DNA of 64,000 nt from Arthrobacter sp. UNC362MFTsu5.1 (GCF_000685965.1 NZ_JMLE01000014.1:1-64000), one strand, 5' to 3'. Counted from the first letter of the stretch, positions 52,141-61,020 are shown. Notes: generated by a model from the letters alone, not told the origin. Program-made: numbers and translations.

Positions 52141-53060
52141 ATACGATCGCGATCCTTACGCCATCGTTCAGGCCCGACTACGAGCGTTTTGTCCGGTTGC
52201 ATCAATCGGTGCTGGAATTCACCGCGGAGTCTGTTGTCCATCACGTGATTGTCCCTCGCCGGGACCTTGAGCTGTTCCGTTCATTGGCATCGCCCCGGCT
52301 GCGCGTGTGGGCTGAGGCCGACTTCCTGCCAGACGGGTTTATTCCTACCGCCGGACTGGCCGCCGCGGTCAAGCGGGTTCGAATCCTGCCAGCTATGTTG
52401 CGGTTCAGCGCGCTGAATCTTCGCCGGCCGTGGCCTCCTGTTCGCGGGTGGGTCCTTCAACAGATTCTGAAGCTGTCTGCCGCAAGGCAACTGGGCTGCG
52501 GGGCCGTGGTAATCATCGACTCCGACGTTGAACTCCTACGGACGATGTCCACGGATCTGTTCTTCAAGGACGGCACGGTGCGTTTGTACGAAAAGCCGGA
52601 TGCCGTCACGGATGACATGGGCCGTCACGTGTTGTGGACACGGACCGCTCACAAGCTCTTGGGGCTGCCGGCCCCGGAACCCGGGGCCCGCCCGGATTAC
52701 GTGGCTGGCATCGTCACGTGGGACCCCGAGCTGCTCACCGGCTGTCTGGCTCGGATTGAAGCAGTTACGGGAACGCCGTGGGCAACGGCTGTCGGAGCCC
52801 AGCTCCACATCAGTGAGTTCATTCTTTACGGTACTTACGTTCAGCACTTTGGAACCGAGCAGCAACGCTCCTTCGTCGAACCTTCCAACCTGTGCCACAG
52901 CTATTGGGAGGGCGGCCCTTTGACGGGAGGCCGGCTGGAGGACTTCATTGCGCGATTCGGGAGCTCAGATATCGCCGTCCAGATCCAGTCCAACTCCGGT
53001 ACATCAAATTCAACCACCCGTCATGTGCTGGACGAGCTGCGGACGGAGATCAATCGATGA
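52137..53060 (+). CDS. DUF6492-type glycosyltransferase-like protein
   Basis: A 307-residue protein whose layout (AILTPSFRPDYERFVRLHQSV..., VVIIDSDVELLR, then YVAGIVTWDPELL and ISEFILYGTYV) fits the DUF6492 family. The DSD motif suggests a GT-A type metal-dependent transferase, but activity of the family is not established to my knowledge. It is fully embedded in the operon by ATGA overlaps. Confidence 0.7.
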   Translation: MNTIAILTPSFRPDYERFVRLHQSVLEFTAESVVHHVIVPRRDLELFRSLASPRLRVWAEADFLPDGFIPTAGLAAAVKRVRILPAMLRFSALNLRRPWPPVRGWVLQQILKLSAARQLGCGAVVIIDSDVELLRTMSTDLFFKDGTVRLYEKPDAVTDDMGRHVLWTRTAHKLLGLPAPEPGARPDYVAGIVTWDPELLTGCLARIEAVTGTPWATAVGAQLHISEFILYGTYVQHFGTEQQRSFVEPSNLCHSYWEGGPLTGGRLEDFIARFGSSDIAVQIQSNSGTSNSTTRHVLDELRTEINR

Positions 53061-54124
53061 AAGGGACGGCGCGCCGCTGGATACTGCTCACGCTACTGGC
53101 CCTGTACGCAACAGTCTTGGCCTGCACAGGGTTCTGGCCTACGCCGGTGGACCGGCCCCTGGTGACTTTCGTAAATGAGGTCTTGTCAGCACTGCAGAAA
53201 TATGACCTAACGTCGGATATTCGCTATGGACACGTGGAAAGTGCCGCCAACGTCGTTCTGTTTGTGCCGCTGGGAGTTTTTGTCGCATTGCTCTTGCCGG
53301 CACGCCGGTGGTGGCTCGCGGTCGCAGTCGGCTTGGTTTGTTCCGCCGGGATGGAAACCATCCAATTCTTGGTGCTGAGCGAGCGCCATGCGGGGCTGAG
53401 GGATGTGGCCAACAACACGCTGGGTGCACTGCTCGGGGCGCTGGCCACCGTGCCAGCACGCCCGCCGCGCAATTTGACCCGAGTGACTCCGGCCGCGGCC
53501 GGCTCAGTGATTCCTGGAAGGAACAGTATGATCACCATCGCCCCATCGGCAGACGTGGCAGAGTCCGCCAGCATCGGAGACGGATCCCGGGTCTGGCATT
53601 TGGCGCAGATTAGGGAACAGGCCACCCTGGGCAGCAACTGTAATATCGGCCGCGGCGCCTACGTTGGGCCTGCCGTTCGGCTTGGGGACAACTGCAAGCT
53701 CCAAAACTACGCACTCGTCTATGAACCGGCGCGGCTGTCCGACGGTGTCTTTATTGGGCCTGCCGCCGTGCTCACCAACGACCTGCACCCGCGGGCAATC
53801 ACACCCGACGGAACGCTTAAGGGAGCCGACGACTGGGTGGCCGTCGGCGTTACCGTCGGCAAAGGCGCGTCCGTCGGAGCCCGCGCCGTCTGTATCGCAC
53901 CCATCGCCATCGGCGAGTGGGCTACCGTCGCCGCTGGCGCCGTCGTCACCAGGGATGTCCCGGCCTATGCCGTGGTGGCTGGCGTGCCGGCACGCCAAAT
54001 GGGCTGGGTGGGCGAAGCGGGCCACCCGCTCAAGCAGGACGACGGCGGCAGTTGGCTCTGCCCGGTCACTGGCCGGCGTTACCTCGAAACCAACGGGCAG
54101 CTCGTGCCCGCGCAAACGAACTGA
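53057..54124 (+). CDS. VanZ domain fused to WbpD-like acetyltransferase
   Basis: One open frame of 355 residues joins two proteins. Residues 1-135 are a VanZ-like membrane domain with four helices (HVESAANVVLFVPLGVFVALLLP, ETIQFLV, RDVANNTLGALLGAL). Residues about 158-355 are a hexapeptide-repeat acetyltransferase like WbpD/WlbB (SRVWHLAQIRE, GVPARQMGWVGEAG, CPVTGRRYL), which acetylates the 3-amino group made by WbpE. An internal ATG at 53528 has GAAGGAACAGT before it, so a free soluble acetyltransferase may also be made. Confidence 0.8.
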   Translation: MKGTARRWILLTLLALYATVLACTGFWPTPVDRPLVTFVNEVLSALQKYDLTSDIRYGHVESAANVVLFVPLGVFVALLLPARRWWLAVAVGLVCSAGMETIQFLVLSERHAGLRDVANNTLGALLGALATVPARPPRNLTRVTPAAAGSVIPGRNSMITIAPSADVAESASIGDGSRVWHLAQIREQATLGSNCNIGRGAYVGPAVRLGDNCKLQNYALVYEPARLSDGVFIGPAAVLTNDLHPRAITPDGTLKGADDWVAVGVTVGKGASVGARAVCIAPIAIGEWATVAAGAVVTRDVPAYAVVAGVPARQMGWVGEAGHPLKQDDGGSWLCPVTGRRYLETNGQLVPAQTN

Positions 54125-54133
54125 GGGGGCGAC

Positions 54134-56764
54134 ATGGAAAACTTGGATGTCAACAAAGTCATCTTGGGTGGCACCCCGGTTGATCTGATGGATCCGGAGC
54201 CGGCCCTGGAACTAATCCTGGATCGGGCCGGAGAGCTCGGCCTTCCGCCAATGGGTGTAGCCTCCGTCAATCTCGACCATCTGCACCACTTTGGTGTCGG
54301 TGGCCGATGGGAAGGCACGCTGCACGCCGATCCAGCCAGCACGGTCGAGTGGCTCTATTTGCTCGATGGTGCGCCGCTCGTGTCGCAGTCCCAAAGGCTG
54401 ACCGGGCACCGCTGGCCCCGGCTGGCCGGCAGTGACCTCGCCGCGCCGCTGCTGACGCGGGCTGAGCAACTGGGCCTTCGGGTCGGTTTTCTCGGTGGCT
54501 CCGCGGAAAACCAGCGGCTGCTGGCCCGGAAGATCGAGGAGGAACACCCCCGTTTGCTGGTGGCCGGGATGTGGTCGCCGGACAGGGATGAACTGGCCTC
54601 TGCCGAACGCTCAGAACAGATTGCCAAGGACATTGCGGCCGCCGGCGCCCAGATTCTGTACGTCGGGCTCGGCAAGCCCCGCCAAGAGCTGTGGATCGAC
54701 CGCTACGGGGCATCCACCGGGGCGCCAGTGCTCCTGGCATTCGGCGCGGCTGTCGACTTCCTGGCAGGGAGGGTGCAGCGCGCACCTCAATGGGCCAGCG
54801 AGCACGGGTTGGAATGGGGCTACCGCCTCGCACTGGAGCCTAAACGACTCGCCAGCCGCTACCTTATTGACGGCCCGCAGGCGTACATCAAGTTGCGGAC
54901 TGCTTCCTGCACGGTACCGCCTGTCGTGCGCGAGCGGCCGTCCTCGGCCAGTCCAGCGCCGCGGACACCCGGCCAGTTCACCGGACTTGAGGGCTCGCCG
55001 GACGTCGTCGCCGTCGTCGTGACGTATAACAGCGGCGGTAATATCGGCCGTCTCCTGGACAGCCTTCGGGCGGAAACGGAGGATCTGACTTTGCGCGTCG
55101 TCGTCGCCGACAACTCCTCCAGTGACGACACTGTAGAGATAATACGGCGGGGCAATCCGGATGCCATCGTCCTCGACACGGGAGGAAATCTTGGCTATTC
55201 AGCCGGCATCAACATCGCCATGCGAAGCGCCGGCGACGCACCGGCAGTGCTCGTGCTCAACCCTGACCTTAGGGTGGGTCGAGGCAGCCTACAGAAGATG
55301 CTGCACCGGCTGCGCGCTTCCCGTGCCGGAGCCGTGGTCCCCCGATTGACTGACGCTGACGGTGCAACGAGTAGGACCCTCTTTCGCGAACCTGGCGTCA
55401 CACGTGCCTTCGGCGACGCGCTGCTGGGGCGGCATGCCCCCAACCGGCCCGGCTGGTTGGCAACCATCGACTTGAGTCCTGAAAGCTATGCCCATCCTCA
55501 CACAGTTGACTGGGCGACAGGTGCCGCGCTGATGGTACGGCGGAACCTGACTGATTCGCTTGAATGGGATGAGTCGTTTTTCCTCTATTCCGAGGAGACT
55601 GATTTTTTCCGACGGCTGAGGGCGCTGGGAGGCACCGTTTGGTATGAGCCGGCGGCCACCATGGTTCACGACGGGGGCGGCTCGGGCAGCTCGGCAAAAT
55701 TAAACGCACTGCTCGCCGTCAACCGTATCCGCTACATCCGCAAGTACCACTCGTCGGTATACGCAGCGGCATTCCGCGGCGCCGTCGTGCTCTCAGAAGC
55801 GCTCAGGTGCTGGAAATCGGACCGGCGGGGCGTGCTGCAGACGGTGATCGACGAAGGAAGCTGGCCTCAGTTGCCGGGTCCAACCCGGTCCGACAGCACC
55901 GACAGGAGATCAACAGAATTCCCCGCGGGCGCGGTAATTATCCCCGCCCACAACGAACGCAACGTCATCGCACGGGCACTTGCACCGCTGGCGCCACTTG
56001 CTGCATCGGGTCAGATAGAAGTGATCGTCGCCTGCAACGGCTGCACTGATAACACTGCGGAAATCGCCCGCACGTTTGAAGGGGTAACCGTGCTGGAGTC
56101 GGGCGAGGCGTCCAAACCTGGAGCCCTAAACGCCGGTGATACGGCAGCCTCACTGTGGCCCAGGCTTTACTTGGACGCGGACGTGCAGATCAGCCCGGCT
56201 GCTCTTCGAGGAGTGTTCAACGCGCTGGTGCCCGGCGGACCCCTGGCGGCACGTCCGGCCGTGCACTACGATCTTCGGGGCGCCCACCCGATAATCCACT
56301 CGTACTATCAGACGCGTTCGCGTTTGCCCTCAGTCCGAAACGGGCTCTGGGCCGGCGGTGTTTACGGGTTGTCCGAAATGGGGCATCGGCGGTTTAAGCG
56401 CTTTCCCGACCGGACCGCCGACGATCTCTTTGTTGACCGCCTTTTTGCACCCTCAGAAAAGTCCGTGCTCGACGTGGAGCCGGTGGTGTTTTGTCCGCCG
56501 CGGACGCTTAGGGACCAGATTGCAGTGCTTCACAGGGTGTACCGAGGCAACTCCGAACAGAATGCGGCCGCGGGACAGGCCACTACGGCACGGCAGACCT
56601 TGACGGAAGTTCTCCGTTCCGTCCGTGGTCCGCTGACTGCCGCAAACGCCGCCGTATACCTGGGGCTTGCCATTGTTGGCCGCCAAGGTGCAAAGGGATC
56701 GGGAGTCTGGGAAAGGGACGAAAGCAGCCGCGTTCTTGGACCAACCGGAAGTGCGGGGCCATGA
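54134..56764 (+). CDS. Three-domain glycosyltransferase (GT26 + GT2 + GT2)
   Basis: An 876-residue protein with three transferase domains. Residues 1-260 are a WecG/TagA/CpsF (GT26) domain (LDGAPLV with the catalytic-aspartate position, VGFLGGSAENQRLL, LYVGLGKPRQELWIDRY). Residues about 289-560 are a rhamnosyltransferase-like GT2 domain (VVVTYNSGGNIGRLLDSL, NPDLRVG, ATGAALMVRR). Residues about 598-840 are a second GT2 domain (AVIIPAHNERNVIARAL, YLDADVQIS). The frame is continuous and GAGGGGGCGAC precedes the ATG. It could add three successive sugars. The stop overlaps the polymerase gene. Confidence 0.88.
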   Translation: MENLDVNKVILGGTPVDLMDPEPALELILDRAGELGLPPMGVASVNLDHLHHFGVGGRWEGTLHADPASTVEWLYLLDGAPLVSQSQRLTGHRWPRLAGSDLAAPLLTRAEQLGLRVGFLGGSAENQRLLARKIEEEHPRLLVAGMWSPDRDELASAERSEQIAKDIAAAGAQILYVGLGKPRQELWIDRYGASTGAPVLLAFGAAVDFLAGRVQRAPQWASEHGLEWGYRLALEPKRLASRYLIDGPQAYIKLRTASCTVPPVVRERPSSASPAPRTPGQFTGLEGSPDVVAVVVTYNSGGNIGRLLDSLRAETEDLTLRVVVADNSSSDDTVEIIRRGNPDAIVLDTGGNLGYSAGINIAMRSAGDAPAVLVLNPDLRVGRGSLQKMLHRLRASRAGAVVPRLTDADGATSRTLFREPGVTRAFGDALLGRHAPNRPGWLATIDLSPESYAHPHTVDWATGAALMVRRNLTDSLEWDESFFLYSEETDFFRRLRALGGTVWYEPAATMVHDGGGSGSSAKLNALLAVNRIRYIRKYHSSVYAAAFRGAVVLSEALRCWKSDRRGVLQTVIDEGSWPQLPGPTRSDSTDRRSTEFPAGAVIIPAHNERNVIARALAPLAPLAASGQIEVIVACNGCTDNTAEIARTFEGVTVLESGEASKPGALNAGDTAASLWPRLYLDADVQISPAALRGVFNALVPGGPLAARPAVHYDLRGAHPIIHSYYQTRSRLPSVRNGLWAGGVYGLSEMGHRRFKRFPDRTADDLFVDRLFAPSEKSVLDVEPVVFCPPRTLRDQIAVLHRVYRGNSEQNAAAGQATTARQTLTEVLRSVRGPLTAANAAVYLGLAIVGRQGAKGSGVWERDESSRVLGPTGSAGP

Positions 56765-58125
56765 GTTTCGAGGACACACCGTATGCCGTCTCGGTTGGGA
56801 AAAAAGGTCCGCCGCGGTTTCTCAAGGTGACCATGTTCTGCGTTCTGGCCGTCCCGCCTTATATGGTCCTTGCGCCAGTCGGCGCAAGCGGAAGCCTTCC
56901 AGAACTATTGGCCCTTGGGCTGTTCGGGCTGTGGGCTGTCTCTACTTTGTTGGGCCTGCATGATCCGCTGAGGTTCCGGCACCCGGGGAGGGCAGCCGTC
57001 CTGCTTCTGTTGCTGGCTTCCTGCGTTAGCTACGCCCACCTCTTCGCCGGCCTCAGTGGCGCCAGCACTGTCGAAGGCCGTGCCGCCGCGGACCGCTGGA
57101 TGCTCTTGATGTTTGCTGCAGCCGGTATTGCCTTTGTGACCACCGAGTCCGTCCGCACCATGGATGATGCCATGGCGCTAGTCCGTTGGGTCCTGGCTGG
57201 CGGGGCGGTGTGTTGCGTAGTTGCCTTGATTCAATTCACGACTCGCTGGAATCCGCTGGACTCGCTGCCGGCGCTGATGGTCGGATTTACTGAAAATGGG
57301 AGCCCGAGTGCGTTTCAATCCCGGGGGGCGTTGATGCGGGTGGCGGGAACTACGCTACACCCCATCGAGTTGGGTGTGGTCAGCGCCATGCTGCTCCCGT
57401 TGGCCATCTGGCGCGCCCTGCACGACCGGAGGGGCAGGAAGGGAATGCACTGGATCTTGGTGTGCCTCCTTGTGCTCGCAAATACCATGACGGTTTCCAG
57501 ATCAGGACTCATCGGCCTCGTTATCGCAACAGTGATCACCATCCCATTCCTCCCCAGGACAGCCAAACGCTGGTCGGCTGTCCTCATACCGGTGGGCGCT
57601 GCCGGTCTATTTGTCGGAGTTCCTGGACTGATCAGCACACTGTTCAACACCAGTACGGCAGGCAGCTCGGACTCATCTATTACGTACCGCACCGACGACT
57701 ACCCGCTCGCACTCCGCCTGGTCTCTGCCCGCCCGTTGTTCGGCACCGGCCCCGGGACTTGGCTTCCAGCCGAGGCGAAAGACAACTTCGACAATGAGTA
57801 CCTGCTGGTTGCTGTGACGATGGGCGTAATCGGGCTATGTGCTTTGCTGGCGTACCTTGCGGTCCCCGCGCTTGCTGGTTTGGCGGCAGCAAGGAACGCG
57901 CAGGGCAACGAGCTGAAGTTGCTTGCCGCGGCCTGTGCGGCATCCGGGCTCATCGCCACCATAGTGTCGGCAACCTTCGATTCGATGTCGTTTCAGGTCT
58001 TCGCATTGCTGGTGCCGTTTTTCATAGGTCTGTCAGGAGCCTCCTGGCTGATGGTCAAGAATCAACTGAACGAAGGCCGGAACGACCCCTCCCGGGTTAA
58101 CACCGGCAAAGTCACTTGGGGGTAG
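56761..58125 (+). CDS. O-antigen ligase/polymerase family (Wzy-like) protein
   Basis: A 454-residue membrane protein with about eleven helices and the Wzy_C-type loop with GTTLHPIELGVVSAMLLPLAIW, TVSRSGLIGL and PLFGTGPGTW, the segment typical of O-antigen ligase-like polymerases. It should join repeat units outside the membrane. It begins inside the stop of the glycosyltransferase gene. Confidence 0.85.
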   Translation: MSFEDTPYAVSVGKKGPPRFLKVTMFCVLAVPPYMVLAPVGASGSLPELLALGLFGLWAVSTLLGLHDPLRFRHPGRAAVLLLLLASCVSYAHLFAGLSGASTVEGRAAADRWMLLMFAAAGIAFVTTESVRTMDDAMALVRWVLAGGAVCCVVALIQFTTRWNPLDSLPALMVGFTENGSPSAFQSRGALMRVAGTTLHPIELGVVSAMLLPLAIWRALHDRRGRKGMHWILVCLLVLANTMTVSRSGLIGLVIATVITIPFLPRTAKRWSAVLIPVGAAGLFVGVPGLISTLFNTSTAGSSDSSITYRTDDYPLALRLVSARPLFGTGPGTWLPAEAKDNFDNEYLLVAVTMGVIGLCALLAYLAVPALAGLAAARNAQGNELKLLAAACAASGLIATIVSATFDSMSFQVFALLVPFFIGLSGASWLMVKNQLNEGRNDPSRVNTGKVTWG

Positions 58126-58134
58126 GAAGAAACC

Positions 58135-58956
58135 ATGGATCCGATTTCCGTAATCAAGACGCTTTGGCGGCACAAGTGGGTTGCAATGCCAGTGGTGGTG
58201 CTCACGGTAGTTGCCTGTGTCTACGTAATGTTCTTCGGCCAGCGCACCTATCAGGCCACCACGACCTACGCGCTTATCACTCCGAAAGTGCCCACGGCTC
58301 TCGAACTGGAAACGAGCCCTCAGCTGGCCAAGATTAACGGGGACAACCCGTACCTCAGAAGCCCGGACAGCACGCTGCTGTCCCAGGTACTGATCACCAA
58401 ACTGGGTGCCCAGGAAACAGTCAAGAGCCTGCAGGAACAGGGTCTGGGTACTGAATACTCGGTGTCTCGCGCCAGCAGCTTAGGCTCCGGTATGCTCCTT
58501 GAACTCTCTGCTTCCGGTACCTCGCCCGAACAGGCGGTGGACACCGCCGTCGCACTGGGTAACCGTCTCACCAGCACATTGCACGACGTGCAGAAGATCA
58601 ACGGCGCGGATGAGAGCTACCTGTTTTCGGCGCTTCCGGTGGATGGGCCAGGGCAGGCAGAGGAGATGTTCTCCAGCCGGTTGCGGACCCTGATCATCGT
58701 GGGCGTTGGCGGGGTAGTGCTTGTCTTCGGAGCAGTCTCCATCGCCCGTTCCCTCGAGCTGGCCAGCGCCGGCCGGCGGACCAAGGAAAAGCCGGCAAAA
58801 CATGCCGGCGGTCCCGAGGTGGACTCGCCCGAACGGCAGGTACGCAGTTCCGGGCGCCCAAGAGAATTCGCTGACAACCATCCGTCACCCGCTGACCAAG
58901 GCCTCCTGGAAGACGCGTTCAGGGTCCCTGTTCCGGACCGGGAACGCCGGACCTGA
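58135..58956 (+). CDS. Wzz/YveK-like chain-length protein
   Basis: A 273-residue protein with helices near residues 17-35 and 182-205 around an extracellular domain (YQATTTYALITPK, DNPYLRSPDSTLLSQVL), the layout of polysaccharide co-polymerases. No tyrosine-kinase domain is attached and the cytoplasmic tail of about 65 residues is polar and disordered-looking. It should set chain length together with the polymerase. GGAAG precedes the ATG. Last gene of the operon. Confidence 0.82.
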   Translation: MDPISVIKTLWRHKWVAMPVVVLTVVACVYVMFFGQRTYQATTTYALITPKVPTALELETSPQLAKINGDNPYLRSPDSTLLSQVLITKLGAQETVKSLQEQGLGTEYSVSRASSLGSGMLLELSASGTSPEQAVDTAVALGNRLTSTLHDVQKINGADESYLFSALPVDGPGQAEEMFSSRLRTLIIVGVGGVVLVFGAVSIARSLELASAGRRTKEKPAKHAGGPEVDSPERQVRSSGRPREFADNHPSPADQGLLEDAFRVPVPDRERRT

Positions 58957-58961
58957 GCTAC

Positions 58962-59041
58962 GCCGGGCACCCCGGGGACCCGGCGCCCCTGACCGGCGCC
59001 CCTCCGGAACGCCCCGCACAAGTAACCCCGGGGTGCCCGGC
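58962..59041 (+). terminator. Long inverted repeat after the polysaccharide operon
   Basis: GCCGGGCACCCCGGGG (58962-58977) pairs perfectly with its complement at 59026-59041. The 48-base loop contains two direct copies of CCGGCGCCCCT. It starts 5 bases after the chain-length gene, so it probably ends the operon transcript, although no T-run follows. Confidence 0.6.
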
Positions 59042-59157
59042 GGCAAGGAATCCAAGTACTGCCCTACCCGCCGGGCAGCACCGCGGTTCCCAAGCGGGTA
59101 ATACGCACTGCGACGGCGGCGCCCCGCGGGAAAAGGCGCGTACGTGACTCTCGTGAC

Positions 59158-59206
59158 CGCGCCGTCGAGTGGCGCGTTGAATGGAAGGGCATACCATTTC
59201 TTTTTT
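59158..59206 (+). terminator. Hairpins with T-run just before the second DegT gene
   Basis: CGCGCC/GGCGCG encloses a 7-base loop (59158-59176), followed by AATGG/CCATT around 9 bases (59180-59198) and then TCTTTTTT. The T-run ends 18 bases before the GTG of the aminotransferase-like gene. Stems are short, so strength is uncertain, but the position suggests attenuation. Confidence 0.35.
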
Positions 59207-59224
59207 GACGAGCGGGAGGTCCCG

Positions 59225-60400
59225 GTGACCATCAGCGAAGACCGTGCGGTTAGCCACATCGGTGTCATGAGGCCGTGGCTCGGACCGGAGGAAGCGGACG
59301 CCGTTGTGCAGGTGCTTTCTTCGGGCCGGACGGTGCAAGGGCCACGCGTAGGGCAGTTTGAAGAGGCGTTCGGATCGGCGCAGCAGGCGCCGCACGCCGT
59401 CGCAGTGTCCAGCGGGACCGCTGCCCTCCACCTGGCGCTCAGGGTGGCCGGGGTTCAACAGCAGGACGACGTCGTTCTGCCCTCGTTCTGTTCAGTTGCG
59501 AACGCCGACGCCGTTAGCCGCCTGGGCGCCCGGACGGTTTTTGCCGATGTGGAGTCCGGAACCGGCAATGTATCGCGCGAAACCATCGAGGAGGCCCTGA
59601 CACCGGCAACCCGGGCGGTGATCGTGGCGGACCAGGGCGGCATGCCGGTTGACCTGGAACCCATACGCGAGCTGTGTGATCCGCTAGGCATCACAGTCAT
59701 CGAGGACGCTTCCTGCGGCGTGGGCTCCACCTACCAGGGACAGCCGGTGGGTGCCGGCGCCGAGCTGACCGTGTGGTCCTTCGATTCGTGTGAGGTCCTG
59801 ACCACCGGCGAAGGCGGCATGCTGACCACCCGGAACGAGGCGTGGGCCGCCGCGGTCCGGGACCTTCGTGACGACGCCGGGAGTGACGCGGGGTTGGATC
59901 ACCGCATGACAGATCTGCAGGCCGCCATCGGCCTGGTCCAGCTGGGTCGGCTGCACGAGGCAGTAGCCCACCGCAGGGAAATTGTCGCCAGCTACCAGCT
60001 CGCGCTCGCACGGATCGCAGGGCTGCGGTTCATCAAGGACCCGGACTACGGCACCAGCAATTTCCAATCCTTCTGGATGGAGGTGCTGCCGTCATTTGCC
60101 TTGCCGCGGGACGAGCTCCTGGAGCGGCTGGCGCGCGACGGTATTTCTGCCGGCGTCGGGCTTACGGCGGTCCATCGGCAGCCGGCGTACTGGGACCGGG
60201 ACACCGGCGTGGCGGACCTCTCGGTCACCGAGCGGTTGGCGGACCGGCTGGTGGTCCTGCCGGTGTACCACCAGTTGACCCCCGGCGAGCAGTCGAGGGT
60301 GCTTCGTTCGGTCCGGCTCGCGGCGGCCGGAATTCCCGTCACCGTTCGGCGGGGCAAATGGAACGGCGGCTTCCGGCGCACAGACGCGGCCAGCGCCTGA
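59225..60400 (+). CDS. DegT-type aminotransferase homologue lacking the PLP lysine
   Basis: A 391-residue paralogue of the aminotransferase at 44174, very similar over its whole length (INVMKPWLG versus IGVMRPWLG, VVDQGGMPVDLDPIR versus VADQGGMPVDLEPIR). The Schiff-base lysine is gone: WSFHPRKILTTGEGG has become WSFDSCEVLTTGEGG, with Glu190 where Lys190 stood. The phosphate loop (SSGTAALHLAL) and cofactor aspartate (VIEDASCGVGS) remain. A loop of about 18 residues before RMTD is missing and the C-terminus is longer. No frameshift or stop interrupts it. GGGAGG precedes the GTG. It cannot be a normal aminotransferase; a dehydratase-like, binding or regulatory role is possible. Confidence 0.9.
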   Translation: MTISEDRAVSHIGVMRPWLGPEEADAVVQVLSSGRTVQGPRVGQFEEAFGSAQQAPHAVAVSSGTAALHLALRVAGVQQQDDVVLPSFCSVANADAVSRLGARTVFADVESGTGNVSRETIEEALTPATRAVIVADQGGMPVDLEPIRELCDPLGITVIEDASCGVGSTYQGQPVGAGAELTVWSFDSCEVLTTGEGGMLTTRNEAWAAAVRDLRDDAGSDAGLDHRMTDLQAAIGLVQLGRLHEAVAHRREIVASYQLALARIAGLRFIKDPDYGTSNFQSFWMEVLPSFALPRDELLERLARDGISAGVGLTAVHRQPAYWDRDTGVADLSVTERLADRLVVLPVYHQLTPGEQSRVLRSVRLAAAGIPVTVRRGKWNGGFRRTDAASA

Positions 60401-60402
60401 CG

Positions 60403-60450
60403 GCCGGATCGTCAGCGGGAGCCTTCGGACTCTTTCGCTGACGATCCGGC
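60403..60450. terminator. Strong bidirectional hairpin overlapping the mscL stop
   Basis: GCCGGATCGTCAGCG pairs perfectly with CGCTGACGATCCGGC over 15 bases, with an 18-base loop that can itself fold (GAG-CTC). It lies between the convergent DegT homologue and mscL and includes the last codons and stop of mscL. Confidence 0.75.
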
Positions 60451-60873
60451 GGTGGTGAGTTCGCTGTCGGTCCCTGCGAGCTGGGTCAGCAGGTCCCGGA
60501 TCTCGGCCAGCAGAGCGGTGTCCGCGGGTATGGGCTCCTCCTCGGGCTCCGCCGTCGCCAGCCGGCTCTTCACCAGCGAATTGATCTTGTTCATGGGCGC
60601 CACGAAGATGAAATAGACCACGGCGGCAGTGATGAGGAAGGTCACGAACGCGGTGATGACGCCGCCGATATTGACGAACGTCTTGCTGTTGCCGGGCCAG
60701 ATGGCGAAGCCCAGGCCCTCGGTCTGGACCCCGCCGGCGGCTGCGATGATCGGGTTCACAATGTTGGTGGTGAACGCGCTGACGAGCGCCGTGAACGCCG
60801 TGCCGACGACGACGGCGATGGACAGTTCGATCACGTTGCCGCGAAGGATGAAATCCTTGAATCCTTTGAGCAT
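60412..60873 (-). CDS. mscL: Large-conductance mechanosensitive channel
   Basis: A 153-residue MscL: MLKGFKDFILRGNVIELSIAVVVGTAFTALV is the classic first helix and gate, TFLITAAVVYFIFVAPMNKI the second helix, followed by a cytoplasmic helix. It opens under high membrane tension to save cells from hypo-osmotic shock. The start codon sits 10 bases after a GGAGG-like AGGTACCC region. The C-terminal tail is acidic and Ser-rich. Stand-alone gene. Confidence 0.95.
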   Translation of the reverse strand: MLKGFKDFILRGNVIELSIAVVVGTAFTALVSAFTTNIVNPIIAAAGGVQTEGLGFAIWPGNSKTFVNIGGVITAFVTFLITAAVVYFIFVAPMNKINSLVKSRLATAEPEEEPIPADTALLAEIRDLLTQLAGTDSELTTAGSSAKESEGSR

Positions 60874-61020
60874 GGGTACCTCCGGTATGCGTTTCAGTCG
60901 GTAATTTAACCCATAGACACTACCAGCCCGGCCCTTCCGGACGCTCCCGGGGAGGCGAGCTTGCCACCGGAGCCGGGCCGCTTCAAGGGGGCCGCCGAAC
61001 GGCCGGGCGTAGGATTTGAA

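Noticed and set aside
52892..53056. Upstream extension of the VanZ fusion protein
   Set aside because: It overlaps the DUF6492 gene in another frame. The ATG at 53057 makes the usual ATGA overlap.
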